From contig JBHIYN010000021.1 in the NCBI GenBank assembly GCA_041984235.1, positions 28,274 through 92,273 on the forward strand: a stretch of DNA of 64,000 bases, in the 5' to 3' direction. Below the pieces are notes generated by a model that was given only the letters and a program-made list of their open reading frames with translations, did no database searches and was not told the DNA's origin. The translations under genes and the position numbers were made by a program. Numbering within the stretch: position 1 is the stretch's first letter; every line of letters starts with the position of its first letter. The DNA comes from JBHIYN01 sp041984235. GTDB taxonomy: Bacteria > Pseudomonadota > Gammaproteobacteria > Ga0077536. Positions 53,185 through 62,858 of this stretch are shown one piece after another.

Positions 53185-54057
53185 ATGTTCAGGCGCATCG
53201 GCGTCGTCTCCCGGCTGCACGATCCGGCCGTCCGTGGCGCCTTGCAAAGCGTCCTCGAGGTCCTCGACGCGCGCGGCTGCGAAGTCTACCTCGAACAGCA
53301 GGCGGCTGCGTTCGGGGTCAGCGGCACGTACACGGTAGTCTCGGCGGACGCGATTCCGGACCATAGCGACCTCGTCATCTCAATTGGGGGCGACGGCACG
53401 CTGTTGCAATGCGCCGGCACTATCTACCCGCGCGACGTTGCCCTGATGGGTATCAACCTCGGCCGACTCGGCTTCCTCACCGACCTCCCGCCGGACGAGA
53501 TCAGCGACGGTCTGAACGCCGTGCTCGACGGCGCCTACCAGTCCGAGGAGCGCGCCGTGCTCGGCTGCCGCGTGGTACGCGCCGACCGCGTGGTCGCCGA
53601 TGCCGACGGTCTCAACGACGTCGTCGTGCAGAAGTGGAACACGGCGCGCCTGATCACCCTGAACACCTACGTCGACGGCAAGTTCCTGCACTCACAGCGC
53701 TCGGACGGCATGATCGTCGCGACGCCGACCGGCTCCACCGCCTACGCGCTGTCCGGCGGCGGACCGATCCTGGACCCCAACATCAACGCCCTGGCGCTGG
53801 TGCCGATCTGCCCGCACACCCTTACCAACCGGCCGATCGTGGTCAGCGACGCGGCGCTCATCGAGATCCAGATCGCGACCGACCGCGACGACGAGTCGCG
53901 CCTCACCTGCGACGGCAACCCGGTGTTCGAATTGCTGCCGGGCGATCGCGTGCAGGTGTTCCGGCGGCGCGAGTCGATTCGCCTCGTGCACCCGGCCAAC
54001 CACGACCACTTCGCCACCCTGCGCGTCAAGCTCAACTGGGGCCGCGACCCTTGCTGA
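53185..54057 (+). CDS. nadK: NAD kinase
   Basis: NadK (290 aa) phosphorylates NAD to NADP. SIGGDGTLLQCA is the GGDGT motif, and RSDGMIVATPTGSTAYALSGGGPI is the second conserved block. It begins MFRRIGVVSRLHDP. Its last codons overlap the TTG start of recN by 7 bp. It is divergent from hrcA. Confidence 0.97.
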   Translation: MFRRIGVVSRLHDPAVRGALQSVLEVLDARGCEVYLEQQAAAFGVSGTYTVVSADAIPDHSDLVISIGGDGTLLQCAGTIYPRDVALMGINLGRLGFLTDLPPDEISDGLNAVLDGAYQSEERAVLGCRVVRADRVVADADGLNDVVVQKWNTARLITLNTYVDGKFLHSQRSDGMIVATPTGSTAYALSGGGPILDPNINALALVPICPHTLTNRPIVVSDAALIEIQIATDRDDESRLTCDGNPVFELLPGDRVQVFRRRESIRLVHPANHDHFATLRVKLNWGRDPC

Positions 54058-55721
54058 CCGCGCTCGTGGTGCGCAACCTGGTGGTGGTGCGCGAGGTCGA
54101 GATCGAATTCGGGCCGGGGCTGACCGTGCTCACCGGCGAGACCGGGGCCGGCAAGTCGGTCCTGATCGAGGCGCTCGGCCTGGCGCTGGGCGAGCGCGCC
54201 GACAGCAGCCTGATCCGCGCCGGCGCCGAGCGCGCCGAGGTCGCGGCCAGCTTCGACCTCGGCGGCTGCGACGCCGCGCTGGCGCTGCTGCGCGAGCAGG
54301 CCCTGGACGAGGGCGAGGAGTGCCAGCTGCGGCGCGTGCTGTCGCGCGACGGCCGTTCGCGCGCGTACTGCAACGGCAGCCCGGTCACGCTCGCCGTGCT
54401 GCGCGACCTCGCCGCCCTGCTGGTCGACATTCACGCCCAGCACGCCGGCCAGCGCCTGCTGCAACGCGAGGTGCAGCGCCAGTTGCTCGATCATTATGGT
54501 GCGCTGGAAAACGAGTGCCGCGCGGTGCACGAGGCCTGGCAGGCGTGGCGCTCGACCCGCGACACGCTCGCCGCGTTCGAGCGCGAGGGCGGCGATCGCG
54601 CCCGTCTCGAGCTGCTGCGCTACCAGGTCGAAGAGCTCGAGGCCGCCAGGCTCGACGCCGGCGAGCTCGAGACCATCGACGACGAGTACCGCCGGCTGGC
54701 GACCGCCGGCGCCAGCCTGGAGCTGTGCGCCGGCTTGCGCCACGCGCTGGACGACGACGAGGGCGGCGCCACGACCCTGCTCGGGCGCGCCGCGGCGAAC
54801 GCGCGCGAGCTGCGCCGCAATGCCGGCGATGGCGCGAATCTCGAAGAGGCGCTCAACCAGGCGGCGGCCGCGGTGGACGAGGCGCTGCGCGAGCTCGATC
54901 GGCTGGAGGACGGCCTGCGCGCCGATCCCGAGCGCCAGGCGGCGCTGGATGCGCGTCTGTCCGAGCTGCACGGCCTGGCGCGCAAGCATCACGTCGACCT
55001 CGGCGAGCTGGTGGCGCTGCAGTCACGCCTGTGCGCGGAACTCGACGCCCACGCGCGGCGCGAGGCGGACGGCGCCGGCCTGCTCGAAAGGCTGGCCGGC
55101 AAGCGCGAAGCCTTCATATGCGCTGCCGACGCCCTTTCCGCGGCGCGCCGCACGGCGGCCTCGGCAATGGCCGCTGACATCAGCACGCGGCTGCACGAGC
55201 TGGGCATCGCCGGCGCCGTGTTCGAGGTCCGCTTCAGCGCAAGCAGTGCCGAAGATCCGCAGCCCTACGGCCACGATCGCGTGGAATTCACCGTCGCCAC
55301 CAACCCCGACCAGGGCGCCGGACCCATCGGCAAAATCGCCTCCGGCGGCGAGCTCTCGCGCATCGGGCTCGCCATCCAGGCCGCGACCGCGCGCCACACC
55401 GGGGTACCGGTGGTGGTCTACGACGAGGTCGACACCGGCATCGGCGGCACCACCGCCAACGTGGTCGGGCGCAACCTGCGCGAAGTCGCGCAGCACTGCC
55501 AGGTGATCTGCATCACCCACTCACCGCAGGTGGCGAGCGCCGGGGACGCGCACGTGCTGGTCGACAAGCGCAGCGCGGACGGGCACACCGAGACCACCCT
55601 GCGCAGCCTGGACCGCAAGGCACGCGAGGCCGAGATCGCCCGCATGCTGGGCGCGGCGAAGGCGACCCGCTCCAGCCTCGCGCACGCGCGCGACCTGCTG
55701 CAGCAATCCAGCGGCGGCTGA
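54051..55721 (+). CDS. recN: DNA repair protein RecN
   Basis: RecN (556 aa), an SMC-like ATPase acting in double-strand-break repair. Walker A GETGAGKSVLIEALGL (about 33-48), coiled coils in the middle, the signature IASGGELSRIGLAIQ and Walker B VVVYDEVDTGIGG. Start choice: TTG at 54051 gives MLTALVVRNL, which lines up with the E. coli start MLAQLTISNF; the longer open frame runs through nadK. Coupling to nadK is as in other gammaproteobacteria. Confidence 0.93.
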   Translation: MLTALVVRNLVVVREVEIEFGPGLTVLTGETGAGKSVLIEALGLALGERADSSLIRAGAERAEVAASFDLGGCDAALALLREQALDEGEECQLRRVLSRDGRSRAYCNGSPVTLAVLRDLAALLVDIHAQHAGQRLLQREVQRQLLDHYGALENECRAVHEAWQAWRSTRDTLAAFEREGGDRARLELLRYQVEELEAARLDAGELETIDDEYRRLATAGASLELCAGLRHALDDDEGGATTLLGRAAANARELRRNAGDGANLEEALNQAAAAVDEALRELDRLEDGLRADPERQAALDARLSELHGLARKHHVDLGELVALQSRLCAELDAHARREADGAGLLERLAGKREAFICAADALSAARRTAASAMAADISTRLHELGIAGAVFEVRFSASSAEDPQPYGHDRVEFTVATNPDQGAGPIGKIASGGELSRIGLAIQAATARHTGVPVVVYDEVDTGIGGTTANVVGRNLREVAQHCQVICITHSPQVASAGDAHVLVDKRSADGHTETTLRSLDRKAREAEIARMLGAAKATRSSLAHARDLLQQSSGG

Positions 55722-55746
55722 GGCGCGCCGGCGGCGGCCGCTTCGC

Positions 55747-56154
55747 TCAGCGCTTCGCGCGCGGGCGCACGTACAGCACGAGGCTGTGATCCTCCAGGTC
55801 GAAGCCGTGCTCGGCGACGATCTCGCGCTGGCGGCGCTCGATCGCCTCGTCGTAGAACTCGATCACCTCGCCGGTGTCGATACGCACCATGTGGTCGTGG
55901 TGATCGTCCTTGTTCATCTCGAACACGGCGTGACCGCTGTCGAAATTGTGCCGCTGCACCAGGCCGGCCGATTCGAACTGCGTCAGGACCCGGTAGATGG
56001 TCGCCAGGCCGACGTCCTCGCCGGCGTCGATCAGGGCCTTGTAGACGTCCTCAGCGCTCATGTGGCGTTCGTCGGCGTTCTCGAGGATCTCGAGAATACG
56101 CAGGCGCGGCAGGGTTGCCTTGAGGCCGGCTTTCTTGAGCTCTTTGGTGTCCAT
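55747..56154 (-). CDS. fur: Ferric uptake regulator Fur
   Basis: Fur (135 aa): winged helix (LKATLPRLRILEILE and GLATIYRVLTQFESAGLV) and the metal site DDHHDHMVRIDTGEVIEF. The CxxC pair that follows HHDH in E. coli Fur is RxxT here, as in Pseudomonas-type Fur. It is convergent with recN and divergent from bamE, the conserved arrangement. Confidence 0.96.
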   Translation of the reverse strand: MDTKELKKAGLKATLPRLRILEILENADERHMSAEDVYKALIDAGEDVGLATIYRVLTQFESAGLVQRHNFDSGHAVFEMNKDDHHDHMVRIDTGEVIEFYDEAIERRQREIVAEHGFDLEDHSLVLYVRPRAKR

Positions 56155-56349
56155 CGGCTGGCACGGGATCGCTTACGGGACTGGCTGCACAGCATAGCAT
56201 TTTCAGCCACCGCGCCGTGGCTGTGCTACGATCTGCGGAGCCCCGGCGACAGCGCCGGAACGGCCGCACTGCCTGCCCGTGGCAGGAGATTCCGCCGACC
56301 CGGCGCGGCCCCCCGCCGCCCACCGTCAGCGCCCCCCGGATAGCTGCCC

Positions 56350-57117
56350 ATGCGTCAACTCGCCTCCATCACCTTCATGCTCTTCGCACTCAGCGCGTGC
56401 TCCACGCCCGAGCTGCCGTCACTGTCCAGTCTGCCGGGACCGACCGACCTGCCGTTCATCCACAAGCTCGACGTGCAGCAGGGCAACGTGGTCGACCAGG
56501 AGATGCTCGCGCGCCTGCAGCCGCGCATGGACAAGAAGAAAGTCCAGTTCATCATGGGCACGCCGGTCATCCATGACACCTTCAACGCGCACCGCTGGGA
56601 TTACCTCTACACCTTCACCCCGGGCGGTGGAGAAACCGAGCGGCGCCTGATCACGCTGGTCTTCGACGGGGACGAGCTCGATCACATCGAGGGCGACGTG
56701 GTGCCGGCGGCGCAGCCGCTGGTCGCCGAGCTGCACCAGGACACCACGGTCAAGGTCCCGCGCATCAAGCCCAAGACCTTCATGACCAAGATCAAGGAGA
56801 AGATCCCCTTCACCGAAGAGACGCCCAACGTGGTCGAGGACGAGGAAGCGCTGACGGACGAAGAGCGCGCCGAGCTCGATGCCATGTTCGCGGTCGAGGA
56901 CGTGGAGCCGACCAGCCCCTACGCCGACATCCAGGCGGGTCCCGGGGAAGGCATCGTGGTGCCGCCGGATGCACCGCGCGCCGGCCAGCGCAAGAAGGGC
57001 TTCTTCGCGCGCCTGTTCGGCAGCCTCGCCGCCGAGGACGACGAGCTCGACGACGACGACGATTACGACGCGGGCGATCCGCGCTACCGCGACATCACCG
57101 ACCAGGACGACATCTGA
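56350..57117 (+). CDS. bamE: Outer membrane assembly lipoprotein BamE (SmpA/OmlA) with long acidic tail
   Basis: A 255-aa lipoprotein: signal with lipobox LSAC (Cys at residue 17), then the BamE fold (KLDVQQGNVVDQEMLARLQPRMDKKKVQFIMGTP ..., split here as VQQGNVVDQEML and KVQFIMGTPVIHDTF, then RRLITLVFDGDELDHIEGD). It is an accessory part of the BAM complex. The fold ends near residue 120; about 130 further residues are Pro/Glu/Asp-rich and end in an acidic run, much longer than usual. Confidence 0.9.
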   Translation: MRQLASITFMLFALSACSTPELPSLSSLPGPTDLPFIHKLDVQQGNVVDQEMLARLQPRMDKKKVQFIMGTPVIHDTFNAHRWDYLYTFTPGGGETERRLITLVFDGDELDHIEGDVVPAAQPLVAELHQDTTVKVPRIKPKTFMTKIKEKIPFTEETPNVVEDEEALTDEERAELDAMFAVEDVEPTSPYADIQAGPGEGIVVPPDAPRAGQRKKGFFARLFGSLAAEDDELDDDDDYDAGDPRYRDITDQDDI

Positions 57118-57145
57118 GCACGCGCCCGCCCGCGCGGCCCGAGCG

Positions 57146-57433
57146 TCAGCCGCGCCCGGCCGCGCGCCGGCGCCGGATGGTCTTCGGATCGGCGGCGAGC
57201 GGGCGGTAGATCTCGATGCGATCGCCGTCGGCGACCAGCGTCTCCGGCGGCCGCTTTTCACCGAACACGCCGAGCGTGCAGGCCGCGAGGTCGATGTCCC
57301 CGGCCTGCTCGGCGATGCGCGACCGTTCGACCGCGTTGCGCAGGCTGACCCCGGCCGGCACCTCGAGCTCGATCACCACGGCGCGTTCGGGCAGGGCCAG
57401 CACGACCTCCACGCGCAGCCGATCAGACGCCAT
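57146..57433 (-). CDS. rnfH: RnfH family ubiquitin-fold protein
   Basis: A 95-aa beta-grasp protein: LRVEVVLALPERAVVIELEVPAG, then GVFGEKRPPETLVADGDRIEIYRPL, typical of RnfH (UPF0125). The ATG at 57433 overlaps ratA by 11 bp. Function of RnfH is unknown; it travels with ratA. The tail is Arg-rich. Confidence 0.92.
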   Translation of the reverse strand: MASDRLRVEVVLALPERAVVIELEVPAGVSLRNAVERSRIAEQAGDIDLAACTLGVFGEKRPPETLVADGDRIEIYRPLAADPKTIRRRRAAGRG

Positions 57434-57854
57434 AGACGGTGTAGGCGCGCGCCTTGAAGGCATCCACCAGCGAGTCGGCGATTGGACGGAAAGCCGCCGC
57501 CATCGCCTTGCCGAGGATCCGGTTGCGGAACTCGAAGTAGAGGTGGAAGCGGATCAGGCAGCCGCCGTCGGTCGGTTCGAAGCGCCACATGCCGTGCAGC
57601 TTGCGGAAGGGTCCGTCTCGCAGCTGCAGCTCGATGGCGCGGCCGGGCTCCAGCGCGTTGCGCGTCGTGAAGGCGTAATCGAAGCGCCCGCGCCTGATCT
57701 GAAGGCGTGCCTCCAGCGCACCCGGCTGCCGGTCCAGCACGTCGGCCGCGACGCACCAGGGCAGGAAATCCGGGTAGGCCTCGACGTCGTTGACGAGGTC
57801 ATACATCTGCTCGGCGGCAAAGGGCGCGAACGCATGGCGCTTGACGACGGTCAT
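57423..57854 (-). CDS. ratA: RatA-type START/coenzyme Q-binding protein
   Basis: A 143-aa START-fold protein (RatA / Coq10 type): MYDLVNDVEAYPDFLPWC is the conserved lead, then FDYAFTTRN and HLYFEFRNRILGKAM. E. coli RatA has been linked to 50S binding; the Coq10 relatives bind quinone. Start ATG at 57854, 10 bp after the transporter stop. Confidence 0.93.
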   Translation of the reverse strand: MTVVKRHAFAPFAAEQMYDLVNDVEAYPDFLPWCVAADVLDRQPGALEARLQIRRGRFDYAFTTRNALEPGRAIELQLRDGPFRKLHGMWRFEPTDGGCLIRFHLYFEFRNRILGKAMAAAFRPIADSLVDAFKARAYTVYGV

Positions 57855-57864
57855 GGACTCCGGT

Positions 57865-59274
57865 TCAGGCGAAAACCGCGCGCATGATAGCGGCCACCGT
57901 GTCGGCGACAAGCCGGCGCAGGCCGGTGCCCTCGGCGAACACCAGGGCGACGCCGGCAGGCGCCACGAACAATATCAGGCCGAGCCAGGCGCGGTAGCCG
58001 GGCGAGGGGCCGGCGCCGAACTCGTCCATGGAGCTCGCCAGCGACAACCGCCAGCCGGCGAACACGGCGATCAGCATGCCGCCCAGCGGCAGCAGCACCG
58101 AGGTGGAGAGGAACTCCGCCCAGTCGAAGAAGGTGCGCCCGCCCGGCGTGATGTCGGCCCACTCGTTGAACGACAGCAGCGATCCGATCCCGAGCAGCCA
58201 GGCGGCGCCGCCGCCGACCAGGCAGGCTTTCACCCGGCTCCAGCCAATCGACTCGACCAGCCAGGCGACCACCGGCTCGAGCAGCGAGATGGCCGAGGTC
58301 CACGCGGCGACCGTCAGCAGCACGAAGAACAGGGTGCCGAACAGCTGCCCGCCCGGCATGTGGCCGAAGGCGATGGTCAGGGTGACGAAGACCAGCCCCG
58401 GCCCCTGGCCGGGCTCTAGGCCATAGCCGAACACCACCGGGAAGATGGCGAGCCCCGCGAGCAATGCGACCACGGTGTCGGCGCCGGCGATGATCACCGC
58501 GGTCTGGCCGATGGGGGCATCCTGCGGCAGGTAGGAGCCGTAGATCATGATCGCGCCCATGCCGAGGCTCAGGCTGAAGAACGCCTGCCCCAGCGCGGTG
58601 AGCACGCTGTCGCCGGTGACCGCGCTGAAGTCCGGCTCGAACAGGTAGCGCAGCGCCGACAGCGCGTCACCGGTGACCGCGGCGTAGATCACCATCGCGA
58701 AGAGAAGCACGAACAGCGCCGGCATCAGGTACTTCACGGCGCGTTCCAGGCCCCCGCTGACACCGCGCGCGACGACGTACATGGCCATGCCCATGAACAG
58801 CGAATGCCACAGCGTGAGGCGCGCGGCGGAGCCGGTCAGCGCGGCGAAGGTGTTCTGCGAGTCGTCGATGGTCGCACCGTCGAACACGCCCTGCGCGAGG
58901 TAGGCCACGTAGGCCAGGGACCAGCCGGCCACCACCGAGTAGAAGGACAGGATGACGAAGCCGGCGACCACGCCCATCCAGCCCAGGTAGCGCCAGTTGC
59001 TGCTCAGGTTCTCGTCCTCGGCGAGCACGCGCATGGCGTTGATCGGGCTGCAGCGGCCGCGGCGCCCGAGCAGGATCTCGGCGACCATGATGGGGATCCC
59101 GACCAGCGCCACGCAGGCCAGGTAGATGAGGACGAAAGCGCCGCCGCCGTTCTCGCCGGTGACGTAGGGAAAGCGCCAGATGTTGCCGAGGCCGACGGCC
59201 GAGCCGGTCGCGGCCAGGATGAAGATCCAGCGCGATGACCACTGCCCGTGAATCGATTCCCTGCCCGCCGCCAT
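57865..59274 (-). CDS. Sodium-dependent transporter, NSS (SNF) family
   Basis: A 469-aa protein with about eleven to twelve membrane helices. The NSS signature GSAVGLGNIWRFPYVTGENGG is at residues 22-42 (split here as GSAVGLGNIWRFPY and VTGENGG) and carries the Na+ and substrate contacts of helix 1. It imports amino acids or related solutes with Na+; the substrate is unknown. GGGAG precedes the ATG at 59274. It lies upstream of ratA-rnfH on the same strand and divergent from the kinase gene. Confidence 0.92.
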   Translation of the reverse strand: MAAGRESIHGQWSSRWIFILAATGSAVGLGNIWRFPYVTGENGGGAFVLIYLACVALVGIPIMVAEILLGRRGRCSPINAMRVLAEDENLSSNWRYLGWMGVVAGFVILSFYSVVAGWSLAYVAYLAQGVFDGATIDDSQNTFAALTGSAARLTLWHSLFMGMAMYVVARGVSGGLERAVKYLMPALFVLLFAMVIYAAVTGDALSALRYLFEPDFSAVTGDSVLTALGQAFFSLSLGMGAIMIYGSYLPQDAPIGQTAVIIAGADTVVALLAGLAIFPVVFGYGLEPGQGPGLVFVTLTIAFGHMPGGQLFGTLFFVLLTVAAWTSAISLLEPVVAWLVESIGWSRVKACLVGGGAAWLLGIGSLLSFNEWADITPGGRTFFDWAEFLSTSVLLPLGGMLIAVFAGWRLSLASSMDEFGAGPSPGYRAWLGLILFVAPAGVALVFAEGTGLRRLVADTVAAIMRAVFA

Positions 59275-59391
59275 GCAGTGCTCCCGAGGTGCCGTTGAGC
59301 GGGCATTCTGGTGCATCGCCCGCAACCCGACAAGGCTTCAGAAACCGGTGTCCGCGGTCGCTAAACGGGGTTCTACCTCACAAGTCCAGCC

Positions 59392-61806
59392 ATGTCCGCA
59401 TCCCGCTCCAGCGTCAGCGCAGCCGCCGCCCTGCCCGCGCAGGTCGGCCGCTTTCGGCCGCAGCGCGTACTCGGTCGCGGCGGCCAGGGCGTGGTCTACC
59501 TGGCTTCCGATCCGGATCTCGATCGCAAGGTCGCGATCAAGACCCTCAACCAGCGCGCCCGCGATCCACAGAAGCTGCTGAACGAGGCGCGCAACGTCGC
59601 CCGCCTGGACCACGCCAACATCGTCGCCCTGTTCGAGCTGGACCTCGATCACGAACCGCCCTACATGGTCTACCAGCTCGCCTCCGGCCGGCCGCTGAAA
59701 GACCTGGTCGATCGCCGCGAGTCGCTGCCGGCGAGCCGCGTGGTCGAGATCATGATCCAGGTGCTGGACGCCGTGCACTATGCGCACCAGCGCGACGTGC
59801 TGCACCGCGACCTGACGCCGGCCAACATCCTGGTCGACGACGAGGACCACCCGCGCATCCTCGATTTCGGCATTTCCGTCGCGCTCTCCGACACCCACGC
59901 CGCGACCGGCATCAGCGGCACCCCGAACTACCTGGCGCCCGAGATCATCTCCGAGCAGCCGGCGAGCCCCGCCTCCGACCTGTTCTCGGTCAGCGTGGTC
60001 ATGCACGAGTTGCTGACCGGCAAGCGCCTGTTCGAGGCGGACAACCCGATGGCGGTGGTCTACAAGATCCTCAACGAACGCATCCTGCCGCCGTCACTGG
60101 TGCGCGCCGGCATCGACAGCGCGCTCGACAAGATCGTGATGAAGGGCCTGGAGAAAGACCCGTCGCTGCGCTTCCGCAGCGCGGCGGCGATGCGCGACGC
60201 CCTGCGCGACTACATCACGCCGGTGCAGGCGGCACCGGAAGTCTCCGAGGACAGCGCCGACGACCACGGCGCGATCGCCTTCCTCAAGCGGCGCATGGCG
60301 CGCAAGCCGGACTTCCCGGCGGTCTCCCAGCACATCTCCGAGATCAACCAGAAGAGCGGCATCCGCGACCGCTCCGATGCCAACGAGCTGGCCAGCGTCA
60401 TCCTCAAGGACTACGCGCTCACGACCAAGCTGCTGAAGGTGGTCAACTCCGCGGTCTACGGCCAGTACGGCGGCTCGATCAGCACGGTCAGCCGCGCGGT
60501 CGTGATCCTCGGCTTCGAGCAGGTGCGCGCGATCGCGCTCGGCATCGTCATCTTCGAACACCTGCGCAACGGCGAGCAGGCCGACAAGCTCAAGGACGCC
60601 GCCATGAGCTCGTTCCTGAGCGGCATGCTGGCCAAGACGCTGTGGAACGAGAAGGACAGCAATATCCACGTCGAGGAGGCGTTCATCGCCTCGATGTTCC
60701 ATCGCCTCGGGCGGCACCTCGCGATCTACTATTTCCCTGACGAGTACCGCGAGGTCAGCGATCTCGTAGAGAGCCGCGGCATCGACGAGGCGGCCGCGGC
60801 GCGCGAAATTTTCGGTTCGGATTTCTCCGAGTTCGGGGTCGCCATCGGGCGCGACTGGAACCTGCCGGAGCGCCTGGTCGCCGCCATGCGCCCGCCGCCG
60901 CCCGGCAAGCTCAAGGGCAACCGCAACCCGGACGCGCGCATCTCGCAGCTCAGTGCCTTCGCCAACGAAGTGGCCGAGACCCTGGGTGACGACGCCGCCG
61001 AGCACATCGAGGAGAACCTGGAAGCCATCCTCGAACGCTACGAAGCGTGCGTGGAGCTGGACGAAGACGCGCTGAAGAGCGCGGTCGCAACCGCCGTCGA
61101 CGCCACCCGCGAGTTCGCCAGCATCATCAGCGTCGACCTCGAATCGGCGCCCTTCCTGGGCCGGGTGGAGAAAGCCATCAGCGACGACGGCGGCGAGCAG
61201 CCGGGCGCCGCGGCCGCCACCGACGACAGCAGCGCACTGCCGCCGGGCCCGGACGAAGGACTGGAGACCGACACCCGCGAGAGCGGCGCCAACCCGCACG
61301 CACGCCAGCTCTTCCTCACCAATGCCATCTCCGAGCTGACCACCGCGATCCTGGAAAAGGCGCCGATCAACGACATGTTCGCCATGGTGCTGGAGGCCTT
61401 CTACCGCGGCCTCGGCTTCTCGCACGTGCTGTTCATGCTGCGCGACCCGCGCGACCAGAGCTTCGGCACGCGCTTCGGCTTCGGCGAGGATTTCGACGCC
61501 CTCAAGCCCCACTTCACCTATCGTCTCGCGGTCGACGACGACATCTTCTCGCAGGCGGTGCGCAAGGGCCGTCATGCCCTCATCGTCGACACCAGCGATC
61601 CCCGCTACGCCGGCAGCATCCCGCTGTGGGTGCGCGAGCTGATCCGACCGTCCTCCATCCTGCTCTTCGCGGTGGTGGTCAACCGCAAGTGCATCGGGCT
61701 CATCTACGCCGACAAGTGCGACGGGCCGCTCAAGATCAACGCCCAGGAGTTCAAGCTCCTCTCCACCCTGGTCAAGCAGCTCACGCTGGGCGTGCAGCAG
61801 CGCTGA
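59392..61806 (+). CDS. Ser/Thr protein kinase fused to HDOD and GAF-like domains
   Basis: An 804-aa soluble signalling protein. Kinase domain (about 18-280): Gly-rich [12 protein letters not shown], Lys50 in VAIK, HRD at 138-140 (HRDLTPAN, with Thr where most have Lys), DFG at 158-160 and APE at 182-184. HDOD domain (about 300-500): [54 protein letters not shown] linker (about 590-640) leads to a GAF-like sensor domain (about 645-800: [35 protein letters not shown]). No membrane helix. Such fusions are signal integrators of unknown output; ligand and substrate cannot be read here. Confidence 0.85.
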   Translation: MSASRSSVSAAAALPAQVGRFRPQRVLGRGGQGVVYLASDPDLDRKVAIKTLNQRARDPQKLLNEARNVARLDHANIVALFELDLDHEPPYMVYQLASGRPLKDLVDRRESLPASRVVEIMIQVLDAVHYAHQRDVLHRDLTPANILVDDEDHPRILDFGISVALSDTHAATGISGTPNYLAPEIISEQPASPASDLFSVSVVMHELLTGKRLFEADNPMAVVYKILNERILPPSLVRAGIDSALDKIVMKGLEKDPSLRFRSAAAMRDALRDYITPVQAAPEVSEDSADDHGAIAFLKRRMARKPDFPAVSQHISEINQKSGIRDRSDANELASVILKDYALTTKLLKVVNSAVYGQYGGSISTVSRAVVILGFEQVRAIALGIVIFEHLRNGEQADKLKDAAMSSFLSGMLAKTLWNEKDSNIHVEEAFIASMFHRLGRHLAIYYFPDEYREVSDLVESRGIDEAAAAREIFGSDFSEFGVAIGRDWNLPERLVAAMRPPPPGKLKGNRNPDARISQLSAFANEVAETLGDDAAEHIEENLEAILERYEACVELDEDALKSAVATAVDATREFASIISVDLESAPFLGRVEKAISDDGGEQPGAAAATDDSSALPPGPDEGLETDTRESGANPHARQLFLTNAISELTTAILEKAPINDMFAMVLEAFYRGLGFSHVLFMLRDPRDQSFGTRFGFGEDFDALKPHFTYRLAVDDDIFSQAVRKGRHALIVDTSDPRYAGSIPLWVRELIRPSSILLFAVVVNRKCIGLIYADKCDGPLKINAQEFKLLSTLVKQLTLGVQQR

Positions 61807-61813
61807 GATCCGT

Positions 61814-61837
61814 GCGTCCCGGCCGGGACGCTATAAT
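61814..61837 (+). promoter_or_regulatory. smpB promoter with an 18-bp perfect palindrome
   Basis: A perfect TATAAT (61832-61837) abuts GCGTCCCGGCCGGGACGC (61814-61831), a perfect 18-bp palindrome that fills the promoter spacer. No good -35 is seen. smpB starts 42 bp downstream. The palindrome could be an operator or the terminator stem of the kinase gene; no T-run follows. Confidence 0.5.
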
Positions 61838-61879
61838 CGCCGCCCGCGCGGCACGCGCGACCCCTCCCCGGATCCCGCG

Positions 61880-62362
61880 ATGAGTGAGCAGAAAAAGGCC
61901 AAAGACAAAGCTTCGAGCTCGATCGCGCAGAACCGCAAGGCCCGCCACGACTACCACATCGACGAGCGCCTGGAGGCGGGCGTGGTGCTGGAGGGCTGGG
62001 AGGTCAAGAGCCTGCGCGCCGGCAAGGTCCAGCTGCGCGACGCCTACGTCCTGCTCAAGGACAACGAGGCCTTTCTCTTCGGCGCCCTGATCACCCCCCT
62101 GCCCTCGGCCTCCAGCCACGTCCAGGCCGATCCCCAGCGCACCCGCAAGCTGCTCCTCAACCGGCGCGAGATCGACCGCCTGCGCGGCGCCGTCGAACGC
62201 CAGGGCATGGCCGTGATCGCGCTCGCCCTGTACTGGAAGAGCGGCCGGGTGAAGTGCGAGATCGGCGTCGCGCGCGGCAAGAAACAGCGCGACAAGCGCG
62301 CCACCGAGAAGGCCCGCGACTGGAATCGCGAGAAGTCGCGCCTGCTGAAGAACACCGGCTGA
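61880..62362 (+). CDS. smpB: SsrA-binding protein SmpB
   Basis: SmpB (160 aa) carries tmRNA to stalled ribosomes. [22 protein letters not shown] starts the OB fold (split as [11 protein letters not shown] and [10 protein letters not shown]), [19 protein letters not shown] is the tmRNA-binding core, and the basic tail [21 protein letters not shown] enters the mRNA channel (split by function only). ssrA lies about 1 kb downstream on the same strand, with the ars pair between. Confidence 0.97.
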   Translation: MSEQKKAKDKASSSIAQNRKARHDYHIDERLEAGVVLEGWEVKSLRAGKVQLRDAYVLLKDNEAFLFGALITPLPSASSHVQADPQRTRKLLLNRREIDRLRGAVERQGMAVIALALYWKSGRVKCEIGVARGKKQRDKRATEKARDWNREKSRLLKNTG

Positions 62363-62384
62363 GCGGGCAGCCGGCGGCCCGCGA

Positions 62385-62828
62385 TCAGCAGCAGCCGCCG
62401 TCCCGCCCGCCCGCGACCGGACTCGGCCGGGTGTGGCGCACGATGGTGTTTTCCGGCCCGGTGTCGTGGTCGGCCCGCTTCACGTACCACTCCCAGCGAT
62501 GCCCCTCCGGGCCCTGCACCCAGGTCTCGACCTTCTCCGCAAAGCAGCAGACGGTGTCGTCGATACCGCTCGTCGCGAGCCCCGCCGCGGCAAGGCGCGC
62601 TTCGGCGTCTACGACCTCCTGCGCGCTGTCGGTCTCGACCCCGAGGTGGTTGATCGAGCCGGGCAGCGCGTCGGGCCGTTCAAATATCACGAGCTTGAGC
62701 GGGGGCTCCTCGATGACCCAGTTGGCGTAACCAGGCTTCACCTTGTAAGGCTCGGTGGCGAACATCCGGGTGTAGAAATCGATGGCCTCGTCGAGTTTGG
62801 CGACGTTGAGAGCGAGCTGGAGCCGCAT
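62385..62828 (-). CDS. ArsI/CadI-type heavy-metal(loid) dioxygenase-fold protein
   Basis: A 147-aa vicinal-oxygen-chelate protein. MRLQLALNVAKLDEAIDFY is the CadI-type start, NHLGVETDS and RWEWYV hold the metal-binding His and Glu, and DDTVCCFAEK has the adjacent Cys pair that binds organoarsenic in ArsI. It ends in GGCC, also typical. Likely roles are C-As bond cleavage (ArsI) or cadmium response (CadI); the first ligand is Gln as in CadI. ATG at 62828 with AGGA upstream. Divergent from arsR. Confidence 0.85.
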   Translation of the reverse strand: MRLQLALNVAKLDEAIDFYTRMFATEPYKVKPGYANWVIEEPPLKLVIFERPDALPGSINHLGVETDSAQEVVDAEARLAAAGLATSGIDDTVCCFAEKVETWVQGPEGHRWEWYVKRADHDTGPENTIVRHTRPSPVAGGRDGGCC

Positions 62829-62858
62829 GACCTGTTCCTCCGTGCTGAGGCGATGAAT

